Assembly (NCBI GenBank): GCA_020343675.1
Contig: CP070806.1
Coordinates: forward strand, 3,624,498-3,688,497
DNA length: 64,000 bases
Direction: 5' to 3'
Origin: Phycisphaerales bacterium
GTDB lineage: Bacteria > Planctomycetota > Phycisphaerae > Sedimentisphaerales > Anaerobacaceae
The notes under the pieces are model-generated. The model saw only the letters and a program-made list of their open reading frames with translations. It was not told the DNA's origin and did no database searches. Below, in pieces: positions 1 through 8,730 of this stretch (its first letter is position 1; the number at the start of each line of letters is the position of its first letter). The translations under genes and the position numbers were made by a program.

Positions 1-187
1 ATCTGCTTTTTTTTCAACCTTACAAGAACAGTAAACATCCCTGGCAAAATCCCGAATAAGTTCCGAAATTGTTATTTCACCTATATTTAGCTTCTCAAGA
101 GGACTGTTTTGCGTTATAGTCAGAGAAAATTCAGAGGCCTGGCAGCTTGCCGGGCGACAGACACAACGTTAGGTGAGGTGGTACTAT

Positions 188-1315
188 ATGGGTCTTAAAA
201 AGATGCCAACACTGCGAATAGGTGCTTTGGAAGCTGAGATGCCCATTGTGCAGGGAGCAATGGGCGTTGGCATTTCCTTATCGGATTTGGCGTCGGCCGT
301 TGCGAATGCCGGCGGTATTGGAGTGATTGCAACCCCCGGAATCGGTCAGTTCGAACCCGATTGGGACACCAATGCGAAGGATGCGAACGAAAGGGCCTTG
401 CGGAAAGTCATAAGAAAGGCAAAAGCCAGGACAAGCGGCATTATTGGCGTAAATGTAATGGTGGCTCTTTCAGACTACGATAACCTTATCCAGTGTTCTG
501 TGGACGAAGGGGCGGATGTGCTCTTTCTGGGTGCAGGATTGCCGCTGGCGCTTCCCAAGACATTGCCGCTGGCCAAGCTCGGTGAGCTTGCCACAAAGTT
601 TGTCCCCATCGTCTCATCCGGCAGAGCGGCCAAATTAGTATTCAAGGCCTGGCAGAAGCGGTACAACCACGTACCCGATGCTGTGGTTGTAGAAGGTCCG
701 TTAGCCGGGGGGCATCTTGGCTTCAAAAAAGAGCAGATCGACGATCCTGACTATGCGCTGGAAAAAATACTGCCGGACGTGATCGCCGTGGTAAGGCCTT
801 ATGAAGAGCAATTCAATAGAAGCATTCCGGTCATCGCCGCTGGCGGAATATATACCGGTGCTGATATTCATAGATTCACGGAGTTAGGAGCCCAGGGAGT
901 GCAGATGGGGACCAGGTTTGTCGCCACTCATGAGTGTGATGCTTCCATGGAATTCAAAGAGGCGTATCTGAGCTGCAAGAAAGAGGATATTATCATCATT
1001 GACAGCCCCGTCGGATTGCCCGGACGAGCCATACGGGACAAGTTTTTTGAGCGGGTCTCGTCAGGCCTTAAAGAGACGTTCAAATGCTCCTGGAAGTGCT
1101 TGAGAAGCTGTAATTTCAAGAATGTGCCCTATTGCATTGCCCTTGCATTGACCAACGCCAAGAAGGGGAACCTTGAAGAAGGTTTTGCTTTTGCAGGGGC
1201 CAATGCCTATAGAGTAGATAAAATCGTCTCCGTCAAAGAGCTTATTGGAAGCTTGGTTGAAGAATATATGGCCGTGGCAATACAGGGGTCAACGGCGACT
1301 GGAATGCCGGTATGA
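188..1315 (+). CDS. NMO/FabK-family FMN enzyme (nitronate monooxygenase-like)
   Basis: A 375-residue TIM-barrel flavoprotein of the nitronate monooxygenase / enoyl-ACP reductase II superfamily. Visible features are the N-terminal MPIVQGAMGVG segment, the GGHLGF motif (His176) that marks the family active site, and the FMN-phosphate-binding stretch beginning AAGGIYTGADIH. A cysteine set near the C-terminus (C300, C304, C308, C316) resembles a clostridial-type subgroup, so the true reaction may not be nitronate oxidation. I start at the ATG because GAGGTGG lies 6 bp upstream; an in-frame GTG at 173 has no such site. The gene is monocistronic and less GC-rich than the next gene. Family assignment is firm; the substrate is unknown. 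Confidence 0.85.
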   Translation: MGLKKMPTLRIGALEAEMPIVQGAMGVGISLSDLASAVANAGGIGVIATPGIGQFEPDWDTNAKDANERALRKVIRKAKARTSGIIGVNVMVALSDYDNLIQCSVDEGADVLFLGAGLPLALPKTLPLAKLGELATKFVPIVSSGRAAKLVFKAWQKRYNHVPDAVVVEGPLAGGHLGFKKEQIDDPDYALEKILPDVIAVVRPYEEQFNRSIPVIAAGGIYTGADIHRFTELGAQGVQMGTRFVATHECDASMEFKEAYLSCKKEDIIIIDSPVGLPGRAIRDKFFERVSSGLKETFKCSWKCLRSCNFKNVPYCIALALTNAKKGNLEEGFAFAGANAYRVDKIVSVKELIGSLVEEYMAVAIQGSTATGMPV

Positions 1316-1585
1316 ACGTCTGATCTCAAGTGGATTAGAGGTTGGAGAAGTGAATCGGCGTTCTTGTCAAGTTGTTCAGTCTCTCCCGCGCGTGCAGAAT
1401 ACATTTTGCACATCCCACCCCGCTTGGGCGATTCCCGGCCTGGGTTAAAAAACGCTTGCTGAGATGTCCGGCTCAAGATAGACTCATGATAAGTATTGAG
1501 TTGTGAATTCATTCACGTTCTACGATGAACATGGCCGGCTGGTTTTCAGGCACGTCAAGCAGTCCAACTGAGAAGGAGAACAAGC

Positions 1586-2947
1586 ATGTCAGCGAGGAAA
1601 GCTATGAATCGCAGGAGATTTATGAGCAGGACCGCAGCCGCCGTTGCAGGGTTGTCGATGACCGCTTCCATGCGCGCCAGGGGTGCGAACGAGAAGGTCG
1701 TGCTCGGACTGATCGGCGCCGGCGGGCGCGGTAAGAGCGTCGCTCGGGGGTTCGCCGGCCTGGACAACGTCGAGTTCAAGTACGTTTGCGAGGTGAACGA
1801 CCTGCGAGGTCACGATTTCGCGAAAGAGATGAAAGACAGGCAGGGCTACGCGCCGCAGCGCGCCCTCGATATGCGAGAGGTTTTTGACGACAAGGACGTC
1901 GACGCCGTGCTGGTTATGACGCCCGAGCATTGGCACGCCCTGGCCTCGATCCGGGCGCTGCAGGCGGGCAAAGATGTCTACGTCGAAAAGTGCCCGACGC
2001 TGACGGTCGACGAAGGGCGCAAGATGATCCAGGCCGTGCGAAAATACAAACGCGTGCTGCAGGTCGGCACGCAGAACCGCAGCGCCCCCTACGGCCACTC
2101 GGCGTGGGAGTACATCAAGAGCGGTAAGCTCGGGAAGGTCGTCGAGGTCAAGTGCTACAACACGTTGAACGGCGGGCCGTGGTCGCCCAAACCCGACCAG
2201 CCGGTCCCCAAGGGTCTGGATTGGGATCGCTGGCTGGGGCCGGCCCCCTACGTCCCTTATAATCCGGGGCGTCATGCAATGGCCCCGTCGGGCCGGGGCT
2301 GGCAACAACACTGGGATTACTGCGGGGGCAAGCTGGCTGACGACGGCAGTCATGTGCTCGATCTGGCGCGACTGGCGATAGGTGATCCCGGACATCCGAA
2401 GTCGGTCCTCTGCGCCGGCGGACGCATCGCATATCCCGACGAGCGCGAGACACCCGATGTGCAGTCGATAATCTATGACTACGGTGACTTCGTTATGACC
2501 ATGGACTGCACGGATTGTATCCCCTACAACAAGAAATCCAGCACGGCGGTTCGAAAGGGGGACCGGTTCCCCTATTGGCCCCAGAACGCTACGCGGATTG
2601 AAATCTACGGCACCGAACGCATGATGTATCTGGGCCGGCACGGCGGCGGCTGGCAGGTCATGGTGCAAGATGCGAAGGTCCTTGACTTCGAGTACGGCTA
2701 CGACCCGAACCCGCTCCACCGGAGGAACTTCATCGAATGTATCCGCTCGCGCAAGGATCCGAACGGCGTCGTCGAGCAGGGCCACCTGAGCGCTTGCCTT
2801 GTGCACCTGGCAAATCTGTCCCTGCGCGTGGGCAAGAAGCAACTCCACTTCGATGCGCAGCGGGAGGTGTTCACGAATAGTGACCAGGCCAATGCCATGC
2901 TGAAGCGCCCCGGGCGCAAGCACTACCGCATTCCCGATGAAGTCTAA
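1586..2947 (+). CDS. Tat-exported Gfo/Idh/MocA family oxidoreductase
   Basis: A 453-residue NAD(P)-dependent sugar or cyclitol dehydrogenase-like protein. The N-terminus carries a twin-arginine signal (RRRFMSRTAAAVAG), predicting folded export. The Rossmann motif GLIGAGGRG follows at about residues 41-49. The usual EKP motif of the family reads EKCP here. A C-terminal Gfo/Idh alpha/beta domain continues to the end. AAGGAG precedes the ATG by 7 bp. Exported members of this family are abundant in Planctomycetota and are thought to act on carbohydrates, with cofactor possibly pre-bound; that role is inference. GC content is visibly higher than in the preceding gene. A long open frame on the other strand is a codon-bias shadow. 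Confidence 0.9.
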   Translation: MSARKAMNRRRFMSRTAAAVAGLSMTASMRARGANEKVVLGLIGAGGRGKSVARGFAGLDNVEFKYVCEVNDLRGHDFAKEMKDRQGYAPQRALDMREVFDDKDVDAVLVMTPEHWHALASIRALQAGKDVYVEKCPTLTVDEGRKMIQAVRKYKRVLQVGTQNRSAPYGHSAWEYIKSGKLGKVVEVKCYNTLNGGPWSPKPDQPVPKGLDWDRWLGPAPYVPYNPGRHAMAPSGRGWQQHWDYCGGKLADDGSHVLDLARLAIGDPGHPKSVLCAGGRIAYPDERETPDVQSIIYDYGDFVMTMDCTDCIPYNKKSSTAVRKGDRFPYWPQNATRIEIYGTERMMYLGRHGGGWQVMVQDAKVLDFEYGYDPNPLHRRNFIECIRSRKDPNGVVEQGHLSACLVHLANLSLRVGKKQLHFDAQREVFTNSDQANAMLKRPGRKHYRIPDEV

Positions 2948-2996
2948 GCATAAGGGAGTTTGGCTTATTCGAGACAACCGCCGTTTTGCTGCTGGT

Positions 2997-3464
2997 TTAC
3001 CGGTCGAGCTCGATATTGTTTTCGCGGCACCATTCGATGGCGATTTCTTTTAGGGCATTGTCGCGGTAGCTGTTCCATCTACTCTCAATGCCGTGCTGAT
3101 ACACGGCATCTTTGAATCGCCGAAAGGCGCCGCTGCCTCTTATTAGGCCGCACAGAGTCTCGCACATCTCAGGATCGTCCACGGACAGGCAGAATCTCTC
3201 CATAATGCGGTATTCATCAAGGTCGAACCTGGTGGGCAATTCGATGTAATCGCCCGTCTCGGCCACTATCTCCCTGGCCATTCTAACCTGGTCCTGCTGC
3301 CAGTCGGGGAAATCTTCAACAGGCTCATCCTCTTCGGCGGCACTCAACTCTTCGTCGGTGATAAGGACGACCTCGCCGGTCTTCTTGTTCAGGAACGAGC
3401 TGCTTTCATCCGACTGCGATTCCAGGCCGTCGATGATGTCGGCCAGCTTGACGCGAATGGACAT
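2997..3464 (-). CDS. UPF0158 family protein
   Basis: A 155-residue acidic cytoplasmic protein resembling the UPF0158 family: an N-terminal MSIRVKLADIIDGLE segment, an acidic middle (EELSAAEEDEPVEDFPDW), then ELPTRFDLDEYRIMERF and a C-terminal helical WNSYRDNALKEIAIEWC segment. No catalytic motif is evident and the function is unknown. The ATG is preceded by GGGAGG. It lies 31 bp downstream of cysK on the same strand and is probably co-transcribed with it. The longer frame starting at 3515 would overlap cysK and has a basic, unconserved extension, so I rejected it. Confidence 0.75.
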   Translation of the reverse strand: MSIRVKLADIIDGLESQSDESSSFLNKKTGEVVLITDEELSAAEEDEPVEDFPDWQQDQVRMAREIVAETGDYIELPTRFDLDEYRIMERFCLSVDDPEMCETLCGLIRGSGAFRRFKDAVYQHGIESRWNSYRDNALKEIAIEWCRENNIELDR

Positions 3465-3495
3465 AGGCTTCGACCTCCCCTCATGGGGCCGCTGA

Positions 3496-4407
3496 TTAGG
3501 GCGGGCACTTTGCACAGATCGATCTGAACAGCGTGGTGCTCAGGTAGCGGTCGCCGCGGTCGGGCAGGAGGACGACAATTGTGCCCGAGGTCATCTTCTC
3601 GGCGACGCTCAAGGCGCCCGCGACCGCCGCACCGCTGGACATTCCGACAAAAATCCCTTCGCGGCCAGCCAAAAGCCTTGTGGTTTCGAAGGCTTCGCCG
3701 TCCTCGACGGTGATCTTCTCATCCAACATTCGCGTGTCATAAATCCCGGGCACAATGGATTCGTTCATGTTCTTAAGTCCCTGTATGGTGTGCCCTGCCG
3801 GCGGCTCGACTCCAACGATCTTGGCCTGGGGCTTCTTTTCCTTGAGGTACTTATAGACGCCCATGAGCGTTCCGGTTGTTCCCATGCCGGCGACAAATGC
3901 GTCAATTTCGCCGTTTGTCTGGCAGAAGACCTCGGGGCCGGTCGTCTCGTAATGGGCCAGAACGTTGCTTTGGTTCTCGAATTGGTTGGGCATGTAGTAC
4001 TTTTCGGGTTCGGCATCGAGAAGCTTATGGGCTTCTCTAATGGCGCCGTCGGTGCCTTCCTTGGCCGGGGTGAGCACAACCTGGGCTGCGAGGGCCTGGA
4101 GGATATGCTGTCGCTCCATGCTGACACATTCCGGCATGCAAAGCTTGACCGGATATCCTTTTGCCGCTCCAATCATGGCCAGGGCGATCCCCGTGTTGCC
4201 CGAGGTCGGTTCGAGTATGATCTTGCCGGCGGTCAATTGGCCGGATTCCTCCGCCTTTTTTATCATATAGCAGGCCGGGCGGTCCTTAACCGAGCCGCCG
4301 GGGTTAGCGCCCTCGAGCTTACCGAAGAGTCTCACGCGGGGGCTTTTCCTGTTCAGGTTCGTCAATTCCACAAGGGGTGTATTTCCGATGGCTGATAATA
4401 TGCTCAT
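3496..4407 (-). CDS. cysK: Cysteine synthase A (O-acetylserine sulfhydrylase)
   Basis: A 303-residue PLP enzyme that makes cysteine from O-acetylserine and sulfide. The PLP lysine is K41 in GGSVKDRPA. The substrate loop PTSGNTGIALA, the phosphate-binding GMGTTGTLMG and the C-terminal SSGAAVAGAL are all present and the length is normal. A GGAGATAAG ribosome-binding site lies upstream. It is transcribed divergently from amrS and followed by the UPF0158 gene. CysM or cystathionine-beta-synthase-like alternatives are less likely because there is no CBS extension and the motifs fit CysK. Confidence 0.94.
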   Translation of the reverse strand: MSILSAIGNTPLVELTNLNRKSPRVRLFGKLEGANPGGSVKDRPACYMIKKAEESGQLTAGKIILEPTSGNTGIALAMIGAAKGYPVKLCMPECVSMERQHILQALAAQVVLTPAKEGTDGAIREAHKLLDAEPEKYYMPNQFENQSNVLAHYETTGPEVFCQTNGEIDAFVAGMGTTGTLMGVYKYLKEKKPQAKIVGVEPPAGHTIQGLKNMNESIVPGIYDTRMLDEKITVEDGEAFETTRLLAGREGIFVGMSSGAAVAGALSVAEKMTSGTIVVLLPDRGDRYLSTTLFRSICAKCPP

Positions 4408-4477
4408 ACCGGCTTATCTCCAGGAACCGTGCTTGCCTTGCCCGATAACACCAGGCTGCTCCCGACGATCTCGAATA

Positions 4478-4506
4478 TTGATTTCGCCTTCACTATTCTA
4501 TATAGT
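4478..4506 (+). promoter_or_regulatory. Probable sigma70-type promoter of amrS
   Basis: TTGATT at 4478-4483 and TATAGT at 4501-4506 are separated by exactly 17 bp. A start about 7 bp downstream leaves a leader of roughly 34 nt before the amrS ATG. This is a sequence match only. Confidence 0.55.
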
Positions 4507-4546
4507 AACTTGAGGAAAGTGAACCTGATTTTCGGAAAAACTGCGT

Positions 4547-5587
4547 ATGGAACCGGCAAGAGAAAATCTCAAGCGGGCCGTCCTGTGGGAACCCTCAGCC
4601 GAAGGCGAGAAGGTCCAGTGCAAGCTGTGCAACTGGCGGTGCCTGATCGAAGAGGGCGGGCTCGGCCGGTGCTGCGTGCGCAAGAACCTGGACGGCGTGC
4701 TCTGCTCGCTCAACTACGACAAGGTCTGTTCGGCCAATCCGGATCCCATCGAGAAGAAGCCTTTGTTTCATTTTCAGCCCGGCTCGCGCAGTTTCTCGGT
4801 TGCGGCGATGGGCTGCAATTTTCGCTGTGAATTCTGTCAGAATTGGCAGATCAGCCAGGCGGCGGTCGAGAGCGGGCGCATTGATGGCGAGCCGATTGCC
4901 CCCGAGCATATTGTCGAAGCGGCCGTTCGCGGCGGCTGCAAGAGCATCGCCTATACCTACAGCGAGCCGACCGTTTTCATGGAGCTGTGCGACGCCTGCG
5001 GGCGATTGGCAAAGAAACGCGGTCTGACGAATGTCTTTGTCAGCAATGGTTTTATGACGACAGAGGCAATAGACCTTGCCCGGGAATGGCTTGACGGCAT
5101 CAACGTTGACCTCAAAGCGTTCACTGAGGATTATTACAGGGGGCTGTGCAAGGCGCGATTGCAGCCTGTGCTGGATACGATCAGCTATATTGCCAGCGAA
5201 ACAAGCATCTGGCTTGAAATCACGACGCTCTTAGTACCGGGGCAAAACGATTCCGAGCAGCAGCTCAGGCAGCTTGCCGATTTCATTGTGACCAACGCCG
5301 GGGCCGACGTCCCGTGGCATATTAGTCGCTTTCACCCGCAGTACAAATATCTGGATTCGCTTGCGACGCCCCTGAGCAGTCTGGAGCGGGCTTTCGATAT
5401 AGGCAAATCCGCGGGACTGCACTACGTCTATCTGGGCAATGTACCCGGCACGAAATCCGAGAGTACGTTTTGCTATAAGTGCGGCCGAATGTTGATCGAG
5501 CGCATCGGCTACACGATAACCGGCAACAGCGTGAGCGATTCAAAATGCCCCGATTGTGGGACACAGATTGCCGGGTATGAGCTTTAG
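4547..5587 (+). CDS. amrS: AmmeMemoRadiSam system radical SAM enzyme
   Basis: A 346-residue radical SAM protein. The [4Fe-4S]-binding cysteines C90, C94 and C97 lie in MGCNFRCEFCQNW. An N-terminal cysteine cluster (C25, C28, C32, C42) and the VRKNLDGVL motif are diagnostic of AmrS, formerly annotated as PflA-like. A C-terminal CYKCG...CPDC pair looks like an added zinc ribbon. AmrS usually associates with MEMO1 and AMMECR1 homologues; neither is adjacent here. The start ATG has only a weak ribosome-binding site but sits suitably behind a good promoter. It likely heads an operon with pdxB 11 bp downstream. The modified substrate is unknown. Confidence 0.88.
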   Translation: MEPARENLKRAVLWEPSAEGEKVQCKLCNWRCLIEEGGLGRCCVRKNLDGVLCSLNYDKVCSANPDPIEKKPLFHFQPGSRSFSVAAMGCNFRCEFCQNWQISQAAVESGRIDGEPIAPEHIVEAAVRGGCKSIAYTYSEPTVFMELCDACGRLAKKRGLTNVFVSNGFMTTEAIDLAREWLDGINVDLKAFTEDYYRGLCKARLQPVLDTISYIASETSIWLEITTLLVPGQNDSEQQLRQLADFIVTNAGADVPWHISRFHPQYKYLDSLATPLSSLERAFDIGKSAGLHYVYLGNVPGTKSESTFCYKCGRMLIERIGYTITGNSVSDSKCPDCGTQIAGYEL

Positions 5588-5598
5588 GACCATAGAGA

Positions 5599-6753
5599 AT
5601 GAAGATAGTAGCAGATGCGAATATCCCGTTTGTCAAAGAGTGCTTTTCTTCTATCGGGCGGGTGGACGTGCTCGGCGGCAGGCAGATCACCTCGGACAGT
5701 CTTGACGGCGCCGACGTTTTGGTGGTTCGCAGTATTACAGAGGTCGATGAGGATTTGCTCGCCGGCAACAAGGTGCGTTTCGTGGGCACCGCTACGATTG
5801 GCTTCGACCATATCGACATTGACTTTCTTCGAGACAACCATATCGGTTTCGCATCGGCTCCCGGTTCCAACGCGAACTCCGCCGCCGAGTACGTCATTGC
5901 GGGGCTGCTCGATGTCGTGCGCAAATATGACATGGACCTGGAAGGCAAGTCAATCGGCATTATAGGCGCGGGCAACGTCGGCGGCAGAGTGGCAAAAAAA
6001 TGCGCCGCTCTGGGCATGGAGGTTCTGCTGAACGACCCTCCGCTGGCCAGGCAGACGCGCGACGCCAAATACCTGCCTCTGGACGAGCTTTTCGGCTGCG
6101 ATTTTGTCACGCTGCATACTCCGCTGACATTCGAGGGGCCGGACAAGACGCATCATTTGGCCGATGAGCGTTTTTTCAAATCGCTCAGGCAAGGATGCGT
6201 CTTTGTCAACGCCTCTCGGGGCGGCGTGACAGACAGCGAAGCCTTGACAGCGGCCATCCGGGAACAGCGGCTGCGCGCCGTTGTGCTCGACGTCTGGGAA
6301 AACGAGCCGGCCATCGATACGGAACTGCTGAAAATGGTCGATGTCGGTACGCCGCATATTGCGGGCTATTCGCTGGATGGGAAGATTGCGGGCCTGATTA
6401 TGATCTACAAGGCCGTATGTGACTATTTCGGGTTGAGGCCCGAGCGCAACGCCGCGGATTTCCTGCCTGAGCCTTCGGTACCTCGCGTGGAACTTAATCA
6501 GAACACAGGCGCTGAGCAGGATGCATTGTTGGATGTCGTGACGAAGGTCTATAGGATTGCCCGGGATGATCAGCGATTGCGTCGCATTCTCGACGAGCCG
6601 GCTGAAAAAAGGTCGGCGTATTTTGATGGTCTGCGCAAGAATTACCCCGTTCGCAGAGAATTTCACAATACCGAAGTGATACTCGAAGATGACACGGACC
6701 CGTTGGCTGCGAAGCTGGCCGGGCTTGGATTTAAAGTGAAACGTGGAAAGTAA
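5599..6753 (+). CDS. pdxB: Erythronate-4-phosphate dehydrogenase
   Basis: A 384-residue D-2-hydroxyacid dehydrogenase that oxidises 4-phospho-erythronate in the DXP-dependent pyridoxal-phosphate pathway. The PdxB N-terminus (MKIVADANIPFVKE) and the GTATIGFDHID segment are specific to this family. The nucleotide-binding motif is GIIGAGNVGGRVA. The catalytic Arg lies in NASRGGVTD, Glu in DVWENEPAID and His in TPHIAGYS. The roughly 90-residue C-terminal dimerisation domain, which separates PdxB from SerA or LdhA, is present. It overlaps folP by 11 bp. Confidence 0.92.
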   Translation: MKIVADANIPFVKECFSSIGRVDVLGGRQITSDSLDGADVLVVRSITEVDEDLLAGNKVRFVGTATIGFDHIDIDFLRDNHIGFASAPGSNANSAAEYVIAGLLDVVRKYDMDLEGKSIGIIGAGNVGGRVAKKCAALGMEVLLNDPPLARQTRDAKYLPLDELFGCDFVTLHTPLTFEGPDKTHHLADERFFKSLRQGCVFVNASRGGVTDSEALTAAIREQRLRAVVLDVWENEPAIDTELLKMVDVGTPHIAGYSLDGKIAGLIMIYKAVCDYFGLRPERNAADFLPEPSVPRVELNQNTGAEQDALLDVVTKVYRIARDDQRLRRILDEPAEKRSAYFDGLRKNYPVRREFHNTEVILEDDTDPLAAKLAGLGFKVKRGK

Positions 6754-7639
6754 AAAGACACAAGCACGAGCACACGGCGCGGATGCTCTCGAATGGCCGG
6801 GGGGGAAGCTGGATTTTTCCGCCGGCTGCGTCGTCATGGGCGTTCTGAACGTTACGCCCGACTCGTTCAGCGATGGGGGGCGGTTCCTCGATGCCGAGAA
6901 GGCGGTTGAACATGGGCTGCGAATGGCCGCCGAGGGGGCGGCGATCATCGACGTGGGCGGTGAATCCACCCGGCCGGGTTCGGCCTCCGTCTGCGCCGAT
7001 GAGCAGATAGAGCGCGTGGTACCGGTCATCGAGAAGCTCCATGCAAAGACACCTGTGCCGATCAGCGTTGATGCATGGAAGTCTGAAGTGGCCAAAGCCG
7101 CTCTTGACGCCGGTGCGGGGATGATAAACGACATCACGGCGCTGGGCGATGAGCGGATGGGCGAATTGGCGGTCGAGCGGCAGGTACCGATCGTTCTGAT
7201 GCACATGCGGGGCACGCCGGCGACGATGCAGACTGAGCCGAAATACGAGGACGTCGTCGGCGAGGTGTTGGAATTCTTGCTGAGCCGGGCCCAACTGGCT
7301 GAACGGCTCGGAATAGCAAGAGAAAGACTTTTCATCGATCCCGGCATTGGTTTCGGCAAGACGCTGGAACATAATCTTGTTCTGTTGAAGAATATCGACA
7401 GATTTGTCGCGACCGGTTATCGCGTTCTTGTTGGAACCAGCCGCAAGAGCTTTATCGGCCGGATAACGGGCAGAGACAATCCGGCGGAACGGATATTCGG
7501 CACTGCTGCGACGGTCGCTTTGTGCGCTGCGGCGGGTGTCTGCGTCGTTCGCGTCCACGATGTGGCGCAAATGGCCGACGTGGTGCGGGTGGCCAATGCC
7601 GTCAACGGCGGTGCATCGCCGACGAAGAGATTTGCTTGA
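6743..7639 (+). CDS. folP: Dihydropteroate synthase
   Basis: A 298-residue folate-pathway enzyme that joins p-aminobenzoate to dihydropterin pyrophosphate. Signatures are MGVLNVTPDSFSDGG, GGESTRPGS and the C-terminal GTSRKSFIG that binds the pterin diphosphate. Roughly 22 N-terminal residues precede the conserved core. The only in-frame start available is the GTG at 6743, overlapping pdxB by 11 bp, and it lacks a strong ribosome-binding site, suggesting translational coupling. It is followed 11 bp later by a GNAT gene in the same direction. Confidence 0.93.
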   Translation: MESKKTQARAHGADALEWPGGKLDFSAGCVVMGVLNVTPDSFSDGGRFLDAEKAVEHGLRMAAEGAAIIDVGGESTRPGSASVCADEQIERVVPVIEKLHAKTPVPISVDAWKSEVAKAALDAGAGMINDITALGDERMGELAVERQVPIVLMHMRGTPATMQTEPKYEDVVGEVLEFLLSRAQLAERLGIARERLFIDPGIGFGKTLEHNLVLLKNIDRFVATGYRVLVGTSRKSFIGRITGRDNPAERIFGTAATVALCAAAGVCVVRVHDVAQMADVVRVANAVNGGASPTKRFA

Positions 7640-7650
7640 AGGAGGCTACC

Positions 7651-8145
7651 TTGTCGGAATTCTCCATTCGTCCTGTCGGCGCCAGTGATCGAGAATGGGT
7701 CGCGCGATTCATCAGCGAGCGGTGGGGGGCGGAGTTTATTGTCGCGCACCACCAGGTGTATCACTGCAAAGATCTGCCCGGCTTTGTGGCCGTTCAGCAG
7801 CAGGACAGAGTTGGGTTGCTGACTTATGAAATCACCGGCGACGGGTGTGAAATCGTAAGCCTGGACAGTACGCGTCCTGGCATGGGGATCGGCACAGGCC
7901 TGCTGGCGGCCGTTAAAGTGGAGGCTCTGAAGGCCGGATGTGGACGCCTGTGGCTTGTCACGACGAACGACAACATGAATGCTCTGCGCTTCTATCAGAA
8001 ACGCGGCTTTGTGCTTGTCAAGGTCAACAGAAATGCCATCGAGTTCGCGCGCACACTCAAGAGCATCCCGTTGATTGGGGCCGAAGGTATTCCCCTGCGG
8101 GACGAGATTGAGCTTGAGATGATTCTGGACGGGATTGCCGGGTAA
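7651..8145 (+). CDS. GNAT family N-acetyltransferase
   Basis: A 164-residue acyltransferase of the GNAT fold. The acetyl-CoA-binding motif is RPGMGIGTGLL, followed by the GRLWLVTTNDNMNALRFYQK strand-helix and the RGF ending typical of motif B. I chose the TTG at 7651 because GAAGGAGG precedes it by 5 bp; the longer frame from 7522 runs back into folP and gives an arginine/cysteine-rich, implausible N-terminus. The target amine is unknown. It belongs to the amrS-pdxB-folP run and is followed by a NUDIX gene. Confidence 0.82.
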   Translation: MSEFSIRPVGASDREWVARFISERWGAEFIVAHHQVYHCKDLPGFVAVQQQDRVGLLTYEITGDGCEIVSLDSTRPGMGIGTGLLAAVKVEALKAGCGRLWLVTTNDNMNALRFYQKRGFVLVKVNRNAIEFARTLKSIPLIGAEGIPLRDEIELEMILDGIAG

Positions 8146-8187
8146 AAGAATCTACCGGAGACTACATCTATTGAAAGAAGGCCAGAT

Positions 8188-8706
8188 ATGTTCGAGTTTT
8201 GTCCATCCTGCGGCAAGAAAGACATCGTTCCAGCCGGCCCCAAGGAGCTTTACTGCAACTCATGTTCCTTCAGCTATTTTCATAACGTGGCGGCGGCTGT
8301 TGTGGCCATTCTGGAGTTGGACGGAAAGGTCCTGCTGATCAGAAGAGCCAAGGATCCCGGCAAAGGCAAGCTGGACCTGCCGGGGGGATTTGTGGATCCG
8401 AAAGAGAATGCAGAAGAGGCCATCAAGAGAGAAGTACGAGAAGAATTGAACGTCGATCTTGAGTCAGTCAACTATATAGGTTCATCGCCCAACATCTATG
8501 AATATAAAGGCGTGACCTATCAGACCTGTGACGTGTTTTTCTACGCGCCAATAAACGCGCCTCCAACGGATTCAGACAAAAGGGAAGTGGCGGAATTGCT
8601 CCTGATGGAACCGGCGGAAATCCCGCTTGATGAGCTGGCATTCGTATCAACTCGAACGGTTCTGAGTCGCTTCGTCGCAGCCCGAGCAGATCATCGGCGA
8701 CAGTGA
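8188..8706 (+). CDS. Zinc-ribbon NUDIX hydrolase
   Basis: A 172-residue protein with an N-terminal zinc ribbon (CPSC and CNSC pairs, residues 5-27) joined to a NUDIX domain. The NUDIX box runs from GGFVDPKENAEEA to REVREELNVDL, with the catalytic REVREE intact. Such proteins hydrolyse nucleoside-diphosphate-X compounds; the SQPWE motif of NADH pyrophosphatase (NudC) is absent, so the substrate is open. An AAGAAGG site lies just upstream of the ATG. It ends 24 bp before the end of the convergent lon gene. Confidence 0.86.
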   Translation: MFEFCPSCGKKDIVPAGPKELYCNSCSFSYFHNVAAAVVAILELDGKVLLIRRAKDPGKGKLDLPGGFVDPKENAEEAIKREVREELNVDLESVNYIGSSPNIYEYKGVTYQTCDVFFYAPINAPPTDSDKREVAELLLMEPAEIPLDELAFVSTRTVLSRFVAARADHRRQ

Positions 8707-8730
8707 CTTCTGCGCCCGGTGTGCGAAGGG

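Noticed and set aside
1-134. Open minus-strand frame at the left edge reading ITISELIRDFARDVYCSC
   Set aside because: It looks somewhat protein-like but has no ATG, GTG or TTG start in frame and is cut by the window edge. It could be a gene remnant, but nothing more can be supported.
1589-2977. 462-codon minus-strand open frame
   Set aside because: Lies exactly antisense to the Gfo/Idh/MocA gene; composition is arginine/leucine/valine rich with no motif. GC-driven shadow.
5950-7359. 469-codon minus-strand open frame
   Set aside because: Antisense to pdxB and folP, both of which have complete catalytic motifs. Serine/arginine-rich shadow.
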